The notes beneath the pieces are model-generated. The model was not told the origin of the DNA, ran no database searches, and worked only from the letters and a program-made list of their open reading frames with translations. Made by a program: the position numbers and the translations under genes. From the NCBI RefSeq assembly GCF_001641265.1, contig NW_020167561.1:24217-88216 (forward strand): a stretch of 64,000 nucleotides of DNA, written 5' to 3'. Shown piece after piece: positions 53,984 through 63,522 of the stretch (position 1 is the first letter of the stretch; each line of letters starts with the position of its first letter). The stretch is from Pseudogymnoascus destructans (Eukaryota > Ascomycota > Leotiomycetes > Thelebolales > Thelebolaceae).

Positions 53984-54598
53984 ATGTCCCCGGGACTCTG
54001 CTGCTCCTCAGCGAGTCCTTCAACATGCAACATGCCTACTGACACTGCCCGCAAACTCCAGGAACGCAACGATCTTGTCCGTCGAATAAAGAACCACGGA
54101 TACGAACTACCCGAAATGGATTCTTGCTCGAACTGCGTGAGGCGAAACATTACTTGCGTGTCGTCTCCAAATGATTCACGGCGGTGCGCCGAGTGCGTTC
54201 GTCGCAACTTGAAAGAAAAGTGTGACTGTATGGGTCCTGAGCATCCCGACTGGGTGAAGCTCGAACGGGAGGAGGATCGCCTGGATCGCGAAGAGGAAGA
54301 AACCCTTTCGAAGTTACTTCGTCTGCGGAAGCAGAAACGCCTCATCCGAACCCGTGGTAAAGATATGCTCCGACGAGGTTTGAAAACCCTCGACGAGCTT
54401 GATGCGGCAGAGGAGGCCGAACGTGTGGCTGCTGAGAAGCGTGACGCTGTTGAGGTCGAGGAACAGGCAGTTAGCGCTGCCTCCTCGTCTGTGACCGGGA
54501 CCTCCGCTTCCTCCGATCCACTGGCCTACTCCCCTGCATCTTGGGATCAATGGCTGGCGGATGGCGGCGTCGATATTCCTCCAGCAGTTCTTTGCTGA
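53984..54598 (+). CDS. Antisense accessory ORF of the chromovirus, Zn2Cys6-like
   Basis: 204 aa from the ATG at 53984, or about 188 aa from the Met at 54032 (MPTDTARKLQERNDLVRR). The strand is opposite to gag-pol. Cysteines are spaced C-x2-C-x6-C-x9-C-x2-C-x8-C (CSNCVRRNITC ... CAECVRRNLKEKC), the Gal4-type Zn(II)2Cys6 pattern, with Arg/Lys after the second and fifth Cys. A charged, probable coiled coil follows (LEREEDRLDREEEETLSKLL, then RGKDMLRRGLK), then a Ser/Ala-rich tail ending WDQWLADGGVD. It starts 49 bp from the LTR and overlaps the end of pol tail-to-tail by 128 bp. No stops or frameshifts. Function unknown; a DNA-binding or regulatory role is inference. Confidence 0.72.
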   Translation: MSPGLCCSSASPSTCNMPTDTARKLQERNDLVRRIKNHGYELPEMDSCSNCVRRNITCVSSPNDSRRCAECVRRNLKEKCDCMGPEHPDWVKLEREEDRLDREEEETLSKLLRLRKQKRLIRTRGKDMLRRGLKTLDELDAAEEAERVAAEKRDAVEVEEQAVSAASSSVTGTSASSDPLAYSPASWDQWLADGGVDIPPAVLC

Positions 54599-57500
54599 TG
54601 TTCCTTGTTGGTTCCCACGAATTATCCGTAGGTTCGTAATTTTCCCATTTTATCAAAAACTCTTCTCGACGTCCTACTAACCTTCTGTCTAGGATCGCTT
54701 CGACCTCATATTCGATTATCTCATTCTCGGGTTGGAGTTCGGTGTCGGTCGCAATTGGGGTATTTCCTCTTGCTGGTTCCAGTAGTGAGACATGAAATAC
54801 CGGGTGTAGTCTAGACTTCCTGGGTAGCTGCAGTCTGTAATTAACTGAGCTGACTTTGTTCAATATTTTGAATGGTCCCAATTTCTTGAAGTCCAACTTT
54901 GTGCTTGGTCATTTCGTTTTGATATGTTTCCGGAGTAGGTATACTTTATCCCCCTCCTTGAAGGCAGGTTCCATACTGCGCTTCTTGTTTGCGTATGCGG
55001 CGGATCGTTCATTTAAGAATTGGATGTCCGTCGCAAGTTGTTCGTGGAACGATTTCAGTTGTTCCACCACGATCAGGGCTTGTTCAGCTCGTGATTCATC
55101 CGGTCTTGGTTGCCTATATGCTTCTGGCTGGTAGCCATAATTGGCAAAGAACGGTGAGACTTTCGTTGCTTCTGTCATCGCGCTGTTATATGCAAACTGT
55201 GCGATGGGTAAGATCTGAACCCAGTTATCCTGTTGATGATTGACATAGCTTCGCAGGTACTGTTCAAGGGTCTGATTTAATCTTTCTGTTTGGCCGTCTG
55301 TCTGGGGATGAAAAGCTGTTGACAGCTTATGATTTGTTCCCAGTAGCGCCATCAATGATTTCCAGAATTTCGAAGTAAAGAGCTTGTCTCTATCTGAGAT
55401 GATTTCTTCTGGCATCCCATGATCGGCTAATATGACTCGAATGAAGGTATATGCGAGCGCCTCGGCGTCGCTAGCTTCTAGATATGGTATAAACTTCCCA
55501 TATTTCGTGAGTCTTTCCGTGATGACGAGGATAGAGTCGTATTCTATTCCTGTTAACGGGTCCTTGGAGGGTGGAAGCTTGACGATGAAGTCCAAAGCTA
55601 TTGATTTCCACGCTCCTTTTGGTACTGGTGTCGACTTGAGTTGTCCGTATGGCAGATGCCTATTGGATTTTGACTTGCTGCAAATGTCGCACTCTCTTAC
55701 CACTGTCTCTACCTGCTTCCTCATACCTGGGAAGTAGTAGTGTCGAGTGATTCGTTCGAAGGTTCGTGTTACTCCCTGATGACCGTGTGCTGGTAACGAG
55801 TGTTGTTCTTGCACCAGCGGGCGTCTCATTTGACTTGGGACATACACTAAGCCTTTGTATCGAATCAATCCTTGTTCGTCGATGGTGAAGTCGCCTTCGA
55901 CTTTGGACAAGACTCGCTTGGCGCATTCGTCTGTTGCGTAAGCTTTCTTGAGTCTTTCCTCGAGTTCTGTATCTTCGATGACTGAGATCGTCGCTAGTAA
56001 CTCATTGTACTGTATTCCTGCATCTGTTTTCTTCAGAATTGCTCTAGGTCTTTCTTCCTTTGGGCCGGCGTAGTCGGTCCGTCTGCTGAGAGCGTCTGCT
56101 CTTGCATTCTCGGAGCCCTTGCGATAGGTTATCGTGAAGTTGTAGGCTGCGAGGGTTTCTGCCCAGCGGACTTGTCTGCGGTTTAAAACCTTGGTCGTGG
56201 TGAAATATATGAGGTTCTTGTGATCCGTCCATACCTGCACAGGGTAGGTGGATCCCTCAAGATATACTCGCCACTGCTCAAAGGCAACGACAATAGCCAG
56301 TAGCTCCTTGTCGTGGATGTCGTAATTGAGTTCCGCGGGTGACAGTTTCCTAGAGTAGTACGCGATTGGTTTGAACTTACCGTTCTTGTCTGGTTGATTC
56401 AGACATGCTCCAATTGCGAAGTCAGAAGAGTCCGTTTCGAGGATGATCTTCTTTGCAGGGTCAAATGTAGCAAGGATAGGTGCTTCCGTGAACTTCGTCC
56501 TAAGTTCCTGGAAAGCAGCCTCTGCCTTGTCCGTCCATTTGAATTCGAGATCCTTTCTGGTAAGCTCCGTGAGTGGTTGAGCTACCTTGGAATATCCCGA
56601 GATGAATCTTCGGTAGAAGTTGGCGAAGCCTAGGAAGGCTTGCACTTCCTTGACCGTGGTCGGTGTTGGCCATTCCAACACTGCCGTTACTTTTGCTTGG
56701 TCCATCTTGATGCCATGCGTTCCAATAATGTAACCCAAGAATTCGACTTGGTTTTTATGGAACTCGCACTTCTCTGGTTTGAGGAGTAAGCTGTACTCCT
56801 TTAGTTTCTTCAGGACGAGTTTGACATGCTTGACATGCTCCTCCTTGGTTGCTGAATACACCAGGACATCGTCTAGGTAGACAATGGTAAAGATGTCTAA
56901 GTATTCGTGCAAAGCATCATTCATCAGTCATTGCATAGATGCGGGTGCGTTTGTTAGCCCAAAGGGCATGACTTGATACTCGAATAGGCCATAGCGGGTG
57001 CGGAATGCTGTTTTCCACTCTTCCCCAGCCTTGATTCGGATCAGGTTGTATGCTCCTCGCAGATCTAGCTTACTGAAGATCTTTGCTCCTTGAAATCTAT
57101 CGTGTAGTTCGTTGATTAACGGCAGGGCATACCTGTCCTTGATTGTGATGTTGTTCAACGCTCGATAGTCCACACATAACCGTAGGGAGCCGTCTTTCTT
57201 TGGTACGAAAAGCACCGGACTTCCTGCTGGTGATGTGGATGGTCTGATGAATCCTTTTGCTAGGTTATCATCAATGTACTCCTTAAGTACCTTCAGCTCC
57301 TTTTCCGATAGCTGATATATTGGTCCGAACGGTGGACTCTTGTCTTTCTCCAAAGGTATCTCGTGATCCCATGGTTGGTGCTTAGGAAGCGCCTCGTTCT
57401 TAGGGCCTTCCTGGAATAATCGCTCGTATTCCTTGTACTCCACCGGTATACTCGTCGGTGAGGATGCCTGGGCTAGGTCATCGAGCTCGGAGGTTGCACA

Positions 57501-58009
57501 TAACTCCTTCCGGCCCTGGGAGGGTTTCTCCCGTTGTCGCGTGTCCGTCCGTTGTTCACACGCGCACTGGCTCATCACAACTTTCTCGTTCCACCAGTCG
57601 ATCTGGGGGTTGTGTTTCTTGAGCCATGGCACACCAAGGATGCACGCATGGTTGTCCATGTGCACGATGTCAAACTGAATCGTTTCCTTGTGCCCGTGTA
57701 GCATGACCATTTCCAATGGGACCGTTTCGTGGGTCACCATTCCTTCATTAGTCGAGATGGGCTCTCCATCTACGACCATTAACGGGTATGGTTCGGTTTT
57801 CAATTGCGTCTTGAAACCTTGCGTGTCTGCTACTTTCTTTGTCATAAAGTTGCCCGTCGCTCCTGAGTCAATCATTGCTCGGAGGTGTCGCTGTTGTATC
57901 TTAGCGACCACATATAGTTGCATGCTGCCCGTCGTGGCGCATAGCTGGTCTGTACTAGGCCTCTTCATGTCGCTCGCCGGTGGCCTACCGTCGAGGACTC
58001 CTAGTTTTT
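54471..58009 (-). pseudogene. Chromovirus pol, two nonsense codons
   Basis: Entered by -1 frameshift from gag; ATG at 57968 is incidental. In order: aspartic protease (AMIDSGATGNFM), reverse transcriptase (SPVLFVPKKDGSLRLCVDYR, then FTIVYLDDVLVYS), RNase H (LETDSSDFAIGACLNQ), integrase zinc finger (HGHQGVTRTFERITRH ... CDIC) and DDE core (ISDRDKLFTSKFWKSL, HPQTDGQTERLNQTLE), and a chromodomain near the C-terminus (YEVEAILDRRLVGRREEFLI, then KWENYEPTDNSWEP). In-frame TGA codons lie at 56930-56928, just before YLDD, and at 54911-54909, between integrase and chromodomain. Both sit where family members usually have Arg (QR-LIND; KTKRPS), fitting CGA-to-TGA. Otherwise the frame is intact over about 1180 codons. 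Confidence 0.92.
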
Positions 58010-58012
58010 TGA
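57973..58012 (-). promoter_or_regulatory. Programmed -1 ribosomal frameshift signal, gag to pol
   Basis: In the gag frame the last codons are TCA AAA AAC TAG, so the heptamer A AAA AAC (58010-58004) is in the correct X XXY YYZ register directly before the stop. After an 8-nt spacer (TAGGAGTC) comes a hairpin: CTCG-A-CGGT pairs with ACCG-G-CGAG around a 5-nt AGGCC loop (57995-57973), eight pairs with one A/G mismatch. Slipping back one base enters the pol frame with no stop before the protease. All elements are visible in sequence; function is inference. Confidence 0.8.
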
Positions 58013-59938
58013 CTCGTCCGAGGAAGGATAGTATTCATCCGCTTCCAATGGTGGTCCTTGGGGAGATCGTTTCCCTCGCTCTTCTGCTTCGTCTAGCAGA
58101 TGTGGGTATTTCTTGTATACCTGTTCGCTTTTGATAGGCAAGTCTCCTTCAGACTGGCTTCGCCTGAGGGCGTGAACTTGCTCTGCGTCTCTGAAGTGTA
58201 TCCTGGGCGAGGATCGGGGAAACAACTGATTCTGGTGTTTCTTTTTCCAGTGGAGCTTGCAATCATCTTCGCTGCAATACTCCCAGTAGACATACGCGTG
58301 CCAGGGATGATCAGTCTCTGTTGCGTCTGTCGTTGATAGTTCCCGCTGTCCTCTCACCCATGCACTATCTTCCCTCGGAGGCGTGGAGAACGTGTCTAGT
58401 TGCTCCATGGCTCTCCTTTCGATGCGTGGAGTGGGTCTCGCATTTTCCCGTCGGAGCATATCTCTGGCTTTCTCGTCGTACTTCTTCAGGGCTCTCCTGC
58501 GGTCCTGGTAGTAAAGTTTGACGCTTTTCATATACTTCAGTTTAGCCATATGCTCGACATCCTTCTCCAGTTCTTCCGCTTCTTGGGCTTCCAACTTAGC
58601 TACGTCTTGGGACGTGCCAAGCAGCCTGCGGGTATTCGTTAGTTGGTCGTAGTATCTCCAGAGGTCATCCTTGCAGTCGTCCACCTTGCATTTTAACGGA
58701 AGTCCCTGTAACAGGTTCCCGTAGAGGTCTTTAAGCATGGGGATTCTCCTCTGGCCATTGGGCTTGTCTCGTTCGGCCCTAATCTTCGCGTGGGTGTGTT
58801 TTGCCATGCGTCTTACTACGTTCTTGCACCGTGGACTCATTGGTTCCGTAGGTGCGAGTTCATCGAAGGTCTCCTGTTCCGAGACGGTGAACGATTCCGC
58901 CTCCGACCCTTCATCTGAGCTCTCGTCTTCTGGGGTGCTTTCGCCGTTTATTCCCCAGTCCTGTTTGCTCACAAACGTTGCGTTCAACTGTCCTGTCCAG
59001 GTGGCATTGAGTTGTTTGCCGACTTTGCGTCCGCCGTTCCCTTTCTTTGGCTGTCTGCAGTCTCGGGCCATGTGGCCTGGCTTGTCGCAGTTAAAACAGA
59101 GTCGTTCCTTGAATTGTCTGTCTTTCTTAGGGTCACGGGGTCGTCCAGGTTTGAACGTGGCATCGAGTTCCATTGGGTCCGACCAACGGTTGTCTCGCGG
59201 GTGTTGATCCCGTCGTCTGCCCTCGTTTCCCCGGTAGGGGTAACTTTTCTTGGGCTTGTCATAGGTCCGACGTTCCTTCTGGAATTCGTATAGTCGATTG
59301 TCGATTCGGACCGTATGTTCGATTAGCGCTACCATGTCCGTTGGTTGTTGTTCCAAACGGGCAAGTTCCATACGTATATGGCTCTTCAGCCCACGTCGGT
59401 AGTGGCTGATGAGTGCGCTGGCGTCCCATCCTGTCTGATTGCCGTATCTCTGGAATTCTGTGGAGTATGTGAGGGCGCTGCCAGTCTGCTTAAGTGCAAA
59501 CAGATGGTCTTCCGCGGTCTTAATCTCATCGATGTCTCCGAACATGCGTCGGATTTCCTTACAGAATCCATTCCAGCTGCCAAACATAGTCTGCGTAGTT
59601 GTCATGCTTCCATTGGTACTTTCATATTTGAAATAGTCCTTGAGGAATGGTTCGATCCATCGCAGGGCTTCCCCCCTAAGGTAGGATGCAGTCCACAGGG
59701 CATAGCTCTCCTGGGTGGGAAACTTCTCATCATTGAAGTGCTGGTACAGTTCGACCTGTAGCAAAAACACCTCAAGTTCCTTTCGGTTGCCGGAGTAAGT
59801 GTCGGGCAACTTGACGCGTAGAGTTTCCTTGAGTTCGTTGACGGTGGGTGCATCGGGCATCTCTTCATTCTCAGGCTTAGACCTCTGAGACGAAGTTGGC
59901 GTGGTGGGGGTTTTCCCCTTCGAACTGACGACAGACAT
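58001..59938 (-). CDS. Chromovirus Gag polyprotein
   Basis: 645 aa from ATG (MSVVSSKGKTPTTPTSSQ). The capsid-like region at about residues 35-210 includes TYSGNRKELEVFLLQVELYQ and YLRGEALRWIEPFL. A basic region and a CCHC zinc knuckle follow (CFNCDKPGHMARDC, about residue 282). Unusually, about 350 more residues follow the knuckle: an acidic stretch, then Arg/Lys-rich helical segments (KYDEKARDMLRRENARPTPR) and a second Cys/His group (WEYCSEDDCKLHWKKKH). It ends at the slippery site. Uninterrupted. Confidence 0.92.
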   Translation of the reverse strand: MSVVSSKGKTPTTPTSSQRSKPENEEMPDAPTVNELKETLRVKLPDTYSGNRKELEVFLLQVELYQHFNDEKFPTQESYALWTASYLRGEALRWIEPFLKDYFKYESTNGSMTTTQTMFGSWNGFCKEIRRMFGDIDEIKTAEDHLFALKQTGSALTYSTEFQRYGNQTGWDASALISHYRRGLKSHIRMELARLEQQPTDMVALIEHTVRIDNRLYEFQKERRTYDKPKKSYPYRGNEGRRRDQHPRDNRWSDPMELDATFKPGRPRDPKKDRQFKERLCFNCDKPGHMARDCRQPKKGNGGRKVGKQLNATWTGQLNATFVSKQDWGINGESTPEDESSDEGSEAESFTVSEQETFDELAPTEPMSPRCKNVVRRMAKHTHAKIRAERDKPNGQRRIPMLKDLYGNLLQGLPLKCKVDDCKDDLWRYYDQLTNTRRLLGTSQDVAKLEAQEAEELEKDVEHMAKLKYMKSVKLYYQDRRRALKKYDEKARDMLRRENARPTPRIERRAMEQLDTFSTPPREDSAWVRGQRELSTTDATETDHPWHAYVYWEYCSEDDCKLHWKKKHQNQLFPRSSPRIHFRDAEQVHALRRSQSEGDLPIKSEQVYKKYPHLLDEAEERGKRSPQGPPLEADEYYPSSDESKN

Positions 59939-59984
59939 GTTGCTTTGTGTGTAAGCCGGTACCTCGTAGAAGTGGTGCTCAAAG

Positions 59985-60459
59985 TGTAACGCTGACTTCT
60001 AAACGATAGAAGACACAGAGGTTCTCTTGCGTAAAGGTTTACTTATCAGAGGAGGCAGGGGATCAGACACAAAGGCTTCAAGTAACACGTTACTAGTATA
60101 TAACAAATACTGTATTGAGTTGAGCACGAAGCTCCTATCTAAGGAAATACTATCTACTTATATAGTGGCGTCGTGCCTAGTGGACTCTTGGGAACTCACT
60201 CGAGTCCTCAGAGTCCTGGACTCTTAGGACTCTTCTCATCATCCTGCGAGTCCATCACGTGCCTAGTGGACTCCTGGGAACTCACTCGAGTCCTCGGAGT
60301 CCTGGACTCTTAGGACTCTTCTCATCCTCCTGCGAGTCCGTCACGTGATACTTTCGGAACTACTATTCCCCGCTGCCCCTCCAGGTACCAGGGCCGGTCT
60401 CATGCGACCTCCCTCCTTCCTGTCCTGTAGTTGGCCAGCCTTCTTGTTCCGTCGTAACA
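59985..60459 (-). repeat. 5' LTR of the chromovirus
   Basis: 475 bp, nearly identical to 53461-53935 (offset 6524); differences are G/A in the first 86-bp unit, A/C near the end of the second unit, and G/A about 40 bp before the outer end. The sequence just inside it (CTTTGAGCACCACTTC on the minus strand) does not start with TGG, so a standard tRNA 3'-end primer site is not evident. Confidence 0.93.
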
Positions 60460-60465
60460 TATGTC

Positions 60466-61014
60466 TGTAAGGACAGTTCGAACTGAGGCTGACCTTCAAG
60501 CCTGCAGAAGTATCCGAAGTATAATGTGAAGACTTCGATACTCGAAGCAGTAGGACAAGGTATAGTAGTTCAGGCTCCAAAGCATATACTTTATACCATA
60601 GAGGTCAAGTGGTGAGACTAACAGGTTGGCTAAGTGGTTCGACTCGAAGTAAGGGGATGCAAAGTAAGTCGAAGCAGGATGATTTGCAAGAAGGCCAAGT
60701 AGTATATAATTTGCTAACTAAAGATCAATAAGAGACATGAGCAATAAGTGCTTATATAACAGTAAAAATCCCTAGTGCCAAATAAGCGAAGGCACTAATT
60801 AACCGAACCCTAGCTAAGCGCGCCCTAGTGAAGCGAGCCAATATACAAGAGAGCCTAAGCCAGTAGTCAACATTTGGGCTGATCTAGGTCAGCAAGTGAA
60901 GCGAAGTGAGCGAAGTGAGTGAAGCAGGTGAAGTGAATGACATAGTGAAATAAGTACTAGAGACTAAAGTGAATCGAAGGGTCATGGCACAAATATTGAA
61001 GGAGTGTCATGACA
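60466..61014 (+). repeat. Solo LTR, family B, copy 2
   Basis: 549 bp, TGTAAGGACAGTTCG ... GTGTCATGACA, flanked by the perfect target duplication ATGTC (60461-60465 and 61015-61019). It inserted one base beyond the end of the chromovirus. Closely related to 36917-37464. Confidence 0.9.
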
Positions 61015-61019
61015 ATGTC

Positions 61020-61643
61020 CTAGGTTGGTTTTAATTCTTGTAGATATGGCAATTCCTTACATATTAAGTGATAGTCTTGTCCATCTGAGGCTAGTAGTAC
61101 TGTCTCTTAATGATGCGAATCATCTTCCTAATTCTAGGGTGTCATTACTAGCTGGTCATGAACCTTATAGAGGAGTTTAACTTAGACGTCTTCTAGGATC
61201 CAAACTTGATTTTGGTAGAGTAGGAGTCCATCTTCATAATGTGCTAAGGCTATACTTAGACTATCTCACTTGTTGTTCTATAGTCTTTGGATCGTATCCT
61301 TGCATAGTTCATCTTGAAGCTACATAGCTCGGATCATGTCGTGGATGCTCTGATCTTGTAGTAGGATTAGTGCAAGTTGAGCATCTTGTGCCTACTCTCG
61401 ACTTTTGAGTTCTAGCTGCTGTATAAGATCTAGGTGTAGTTTTTCCATTAGTAGCATCATTTAAAGCTGCTGCTTCTGTCGGTCATCCTCTTCATTTCCT
61501 TCTAGCCGATCCCCTAGCCTTTGGGTAAGAGCATCTGCTTTCCCATTCTGCTTGCTAACAATAGCAAGCATCATAGACTTCGTTGTATGGGTCACATCAT
61601 CAATCTCATAGCTCAAGCCTTCCTTTTTAGTGATACTAAGCAC
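61020..61643 (-). pseudogene. Old Ty3/gypsy pol fragment, RNase H/integrase side
   Basis: Minus-strand frame pieces include KNGKADALTQRLGDRLEGN-type sequence (near 61500-61560), the end of a gypsy RNase H connecting to integrase. Many stops; AT-rich. It joins the fragment at 52896-53460 when the chromovirus and LTR-B are removed. Confidence 0.65.
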
Positions 61644-61694
61644 AGCGTTTCACCTAATTCAACACCACTTGAACTAGCCAATTAGCGCACAAAT

Positions 61695-62681
61695 GGGGCT
61701 CTTAGAAAGCTTCACAACATTGTTGTTTTTGTATAATGGTCGCTATAACGAATTGCTGAATTTAGGGAGTATAGCTAAGGCAAAAGGCTTAAACAGGACA
61801 ATTCAACTTGTTAGAACTCATGGTCTTATATGATTGGCTGCACTCTATGGCCTGGTGTTTAGCCTGTATTTCAGATGTTTTGCTTAGAACACAAGGACGA
61901 GCTTTAGGATGATACTTTAACTACTAATGAGTGGTCTTGTCTTAAAGAAGTATTTAGGATTCTCAAGATCCTAGAACAAACTACACTTGATGTAGAAGGT
62001 CCGTTTGGCTCTCTTAGCAAGGTGGTTATAACCATGGATTTTTTGCTTAAGCTTTTCGAAGACATTACAGAGTCAAAAATGAAAATCAAATATTCAGATG
62101 TAATTAAATCTATGGCTAATAATGCATAGAATAAGCTCAACAAGTACTACAATATAACAGAGGCAAGTGAGGCTTATATTGCTTCAATTGTTCTTAATCC
62201 TTAGATCAAATGGGTGTACTTTACAAAGCAATGGCCTAATTGGGTTAATCAAGCTAAAAAGGACATGTTAGCCTTCTAGAAGACTTATTACAGTACTTCA
62301 AACATTTTTGAGGATCTTTTAGAGCCTCAAAGGGTCTATGAAGGTGGCTAGTCAGAGGTCTCAAAATTCCGGCAGCAGAACAACCCTTAGGATGAAGAAT
62401 GTGAGGAGTATGAGATGTATTGCTTGACTCCTCGACTTAGCCAGAAGAGTAAACAGCGGCCAATTGATTGGTGGAAAGAGGCCTCACAACAAGAGGCATA
62501 TCCCAATTTGTCTCGTTAGGCAATCGATGTTTTGACAATACTAGCAATGAGCGATGAGCCTAAGAGGCTGTTTTCAAGAGCCTCAAATACAATCAATGAG
62601 GACCGAGCGCAGCTATTTTCCAGACACAGTACAAGCGCTCGAGTGTATCAAGTCCTGGACGCTTTAGAAAATTGGATGTGA
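61695..62681 (+). pseudogene. hAT transposase relic with 12 in-frame stops
   Basis: A single 987-bp frame without indels reads RKLHNIVVFV, a TRWNS-like site (TC*NSW), EWSCLKEVFRILKILEQTT, GPFGSLSKVVITMDFLLKLF, then the hAT dimerisation end PIDWWKEASQQEAYPNLSR, AIDVLTILAMSDEPKRLFSR and ALENWM followed by TGA. Internal stops are three TAA and nine TAG, no TGA; each can be explained as CAA, CAG or TGG before mutation. This is the expected result of C-to-T change at CpA on either strand (RIP). The N-terminal BED finger part is not seen. Confidence 0.85.
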
Positions 62682-63522
62682 CGATAGGATTTAATTGAAG
62701 GCTGTGTAAGCTGTTTGCGCTGAGTTTGACTCTCGAGCCTCTGTTCCCTAGCTAGAAGTTGGTTCTGCAACGACCTGTTGACCATGGAATCATCGAAGCC
62801 ATGCTCTTGAGTGCTTTGCAACTGTCTCTGAAATGTAAACATGATGACTTGGGCTATTTTAGAATAAATGGAATAAATTAAATCTCAGAATAAAGGGGTG
62901 TTGGAGGTGAGTAGTCAATGAACCAAGGTCGGGAGGTTTTGGGCGAGTAGTCGATCAACCTATGGACAATCAACCTCTAGACACCCGATTTATCGTTTCC
63001 GGGATTTGGAAAGTCGACTTCCAACATTGGAAAACAGAGGACTTTATACGATAATTGTAATTTTTACTACAGTATTTGTCTGCCTTGAAAAGCGCTAGCT
63101 CGTACATCTTCCCGTTTTGCGATGGCCGTGTACGTTTGGCCGTTTCGTGTGGTGGTGGTGTCGGATAAAAGCAGCATTGGCCTCGGAACCGTTCACGCGA
63201 TGCAGCAATTGGTTATCAAGTTCTCAAAGTAGTTGCATTCAGCGACCATCTCCGGCAGAGATGCCCAATTCTCTTGACTCTATGGTCGTATGTGGGAGTT
63301 ATTTTGGGGGGGGGGGATTATATGGTGGTGTGCTTGACTGACGGGGGAGGGATTTGAGAGCCAATGCTTCTCCTTCTATAGTACTATAAACCTCCTTACA
63401 AACCAACCCCTCTGTTTACTTACAACCGTATAATGCCCTCGCGATCCCAGCCGCTTACCACCACATAAAGTCCCTCCTGCCCCCTGCCCCTTGCCACCCC
63501 CAACCTTCTTCCTCACCCACCC
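62682..63522. other. Intergenic/repeat boundary
   Basis: The first 330 bp still look repeat-derived: GTGTTGGAGGTGAGTAGTC near 62898 and its loose reverse complement (GACTTCCAACATTGG) near 63013 could be inverted ends of a small element. A 64-codon minus ORF (62648-62842) is Gln-rich and unsupported. From 63100 the composition returns to genic; a G10 run lies at 63305-63316. No gene found. Confidence 0.4.

Larger units (their letters stand above)
53461..60459 (-). mobile_element. Ty3/gypsy chromovirus, full-length, 6999 bp
   Basis: Two 475-bp LTRs bound gag and pol on the minus strand. Pol order is protease, reverse transcriptase, RNase H, integrase, chromodomain, which defines the chromovirus branch of Ty3/gypsy. 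An additional ORF lies on the opposite strand next to the 3' LTR. The LTRs differ at three positions by eye. No matching target duplication is seen (left flank GTCTAA, right flank TATGTC), which could mean ectopic recombination or later change. Damage is limited to two nonsense codons in pol. Confidence 0.92.

Noticed and set aside
53455..60465. 5-bp target duplication for the chromovirus
   Set aside because: Left flank TCTAA and right flank TATGT do not match, also after removing the adjacent LTR-B.
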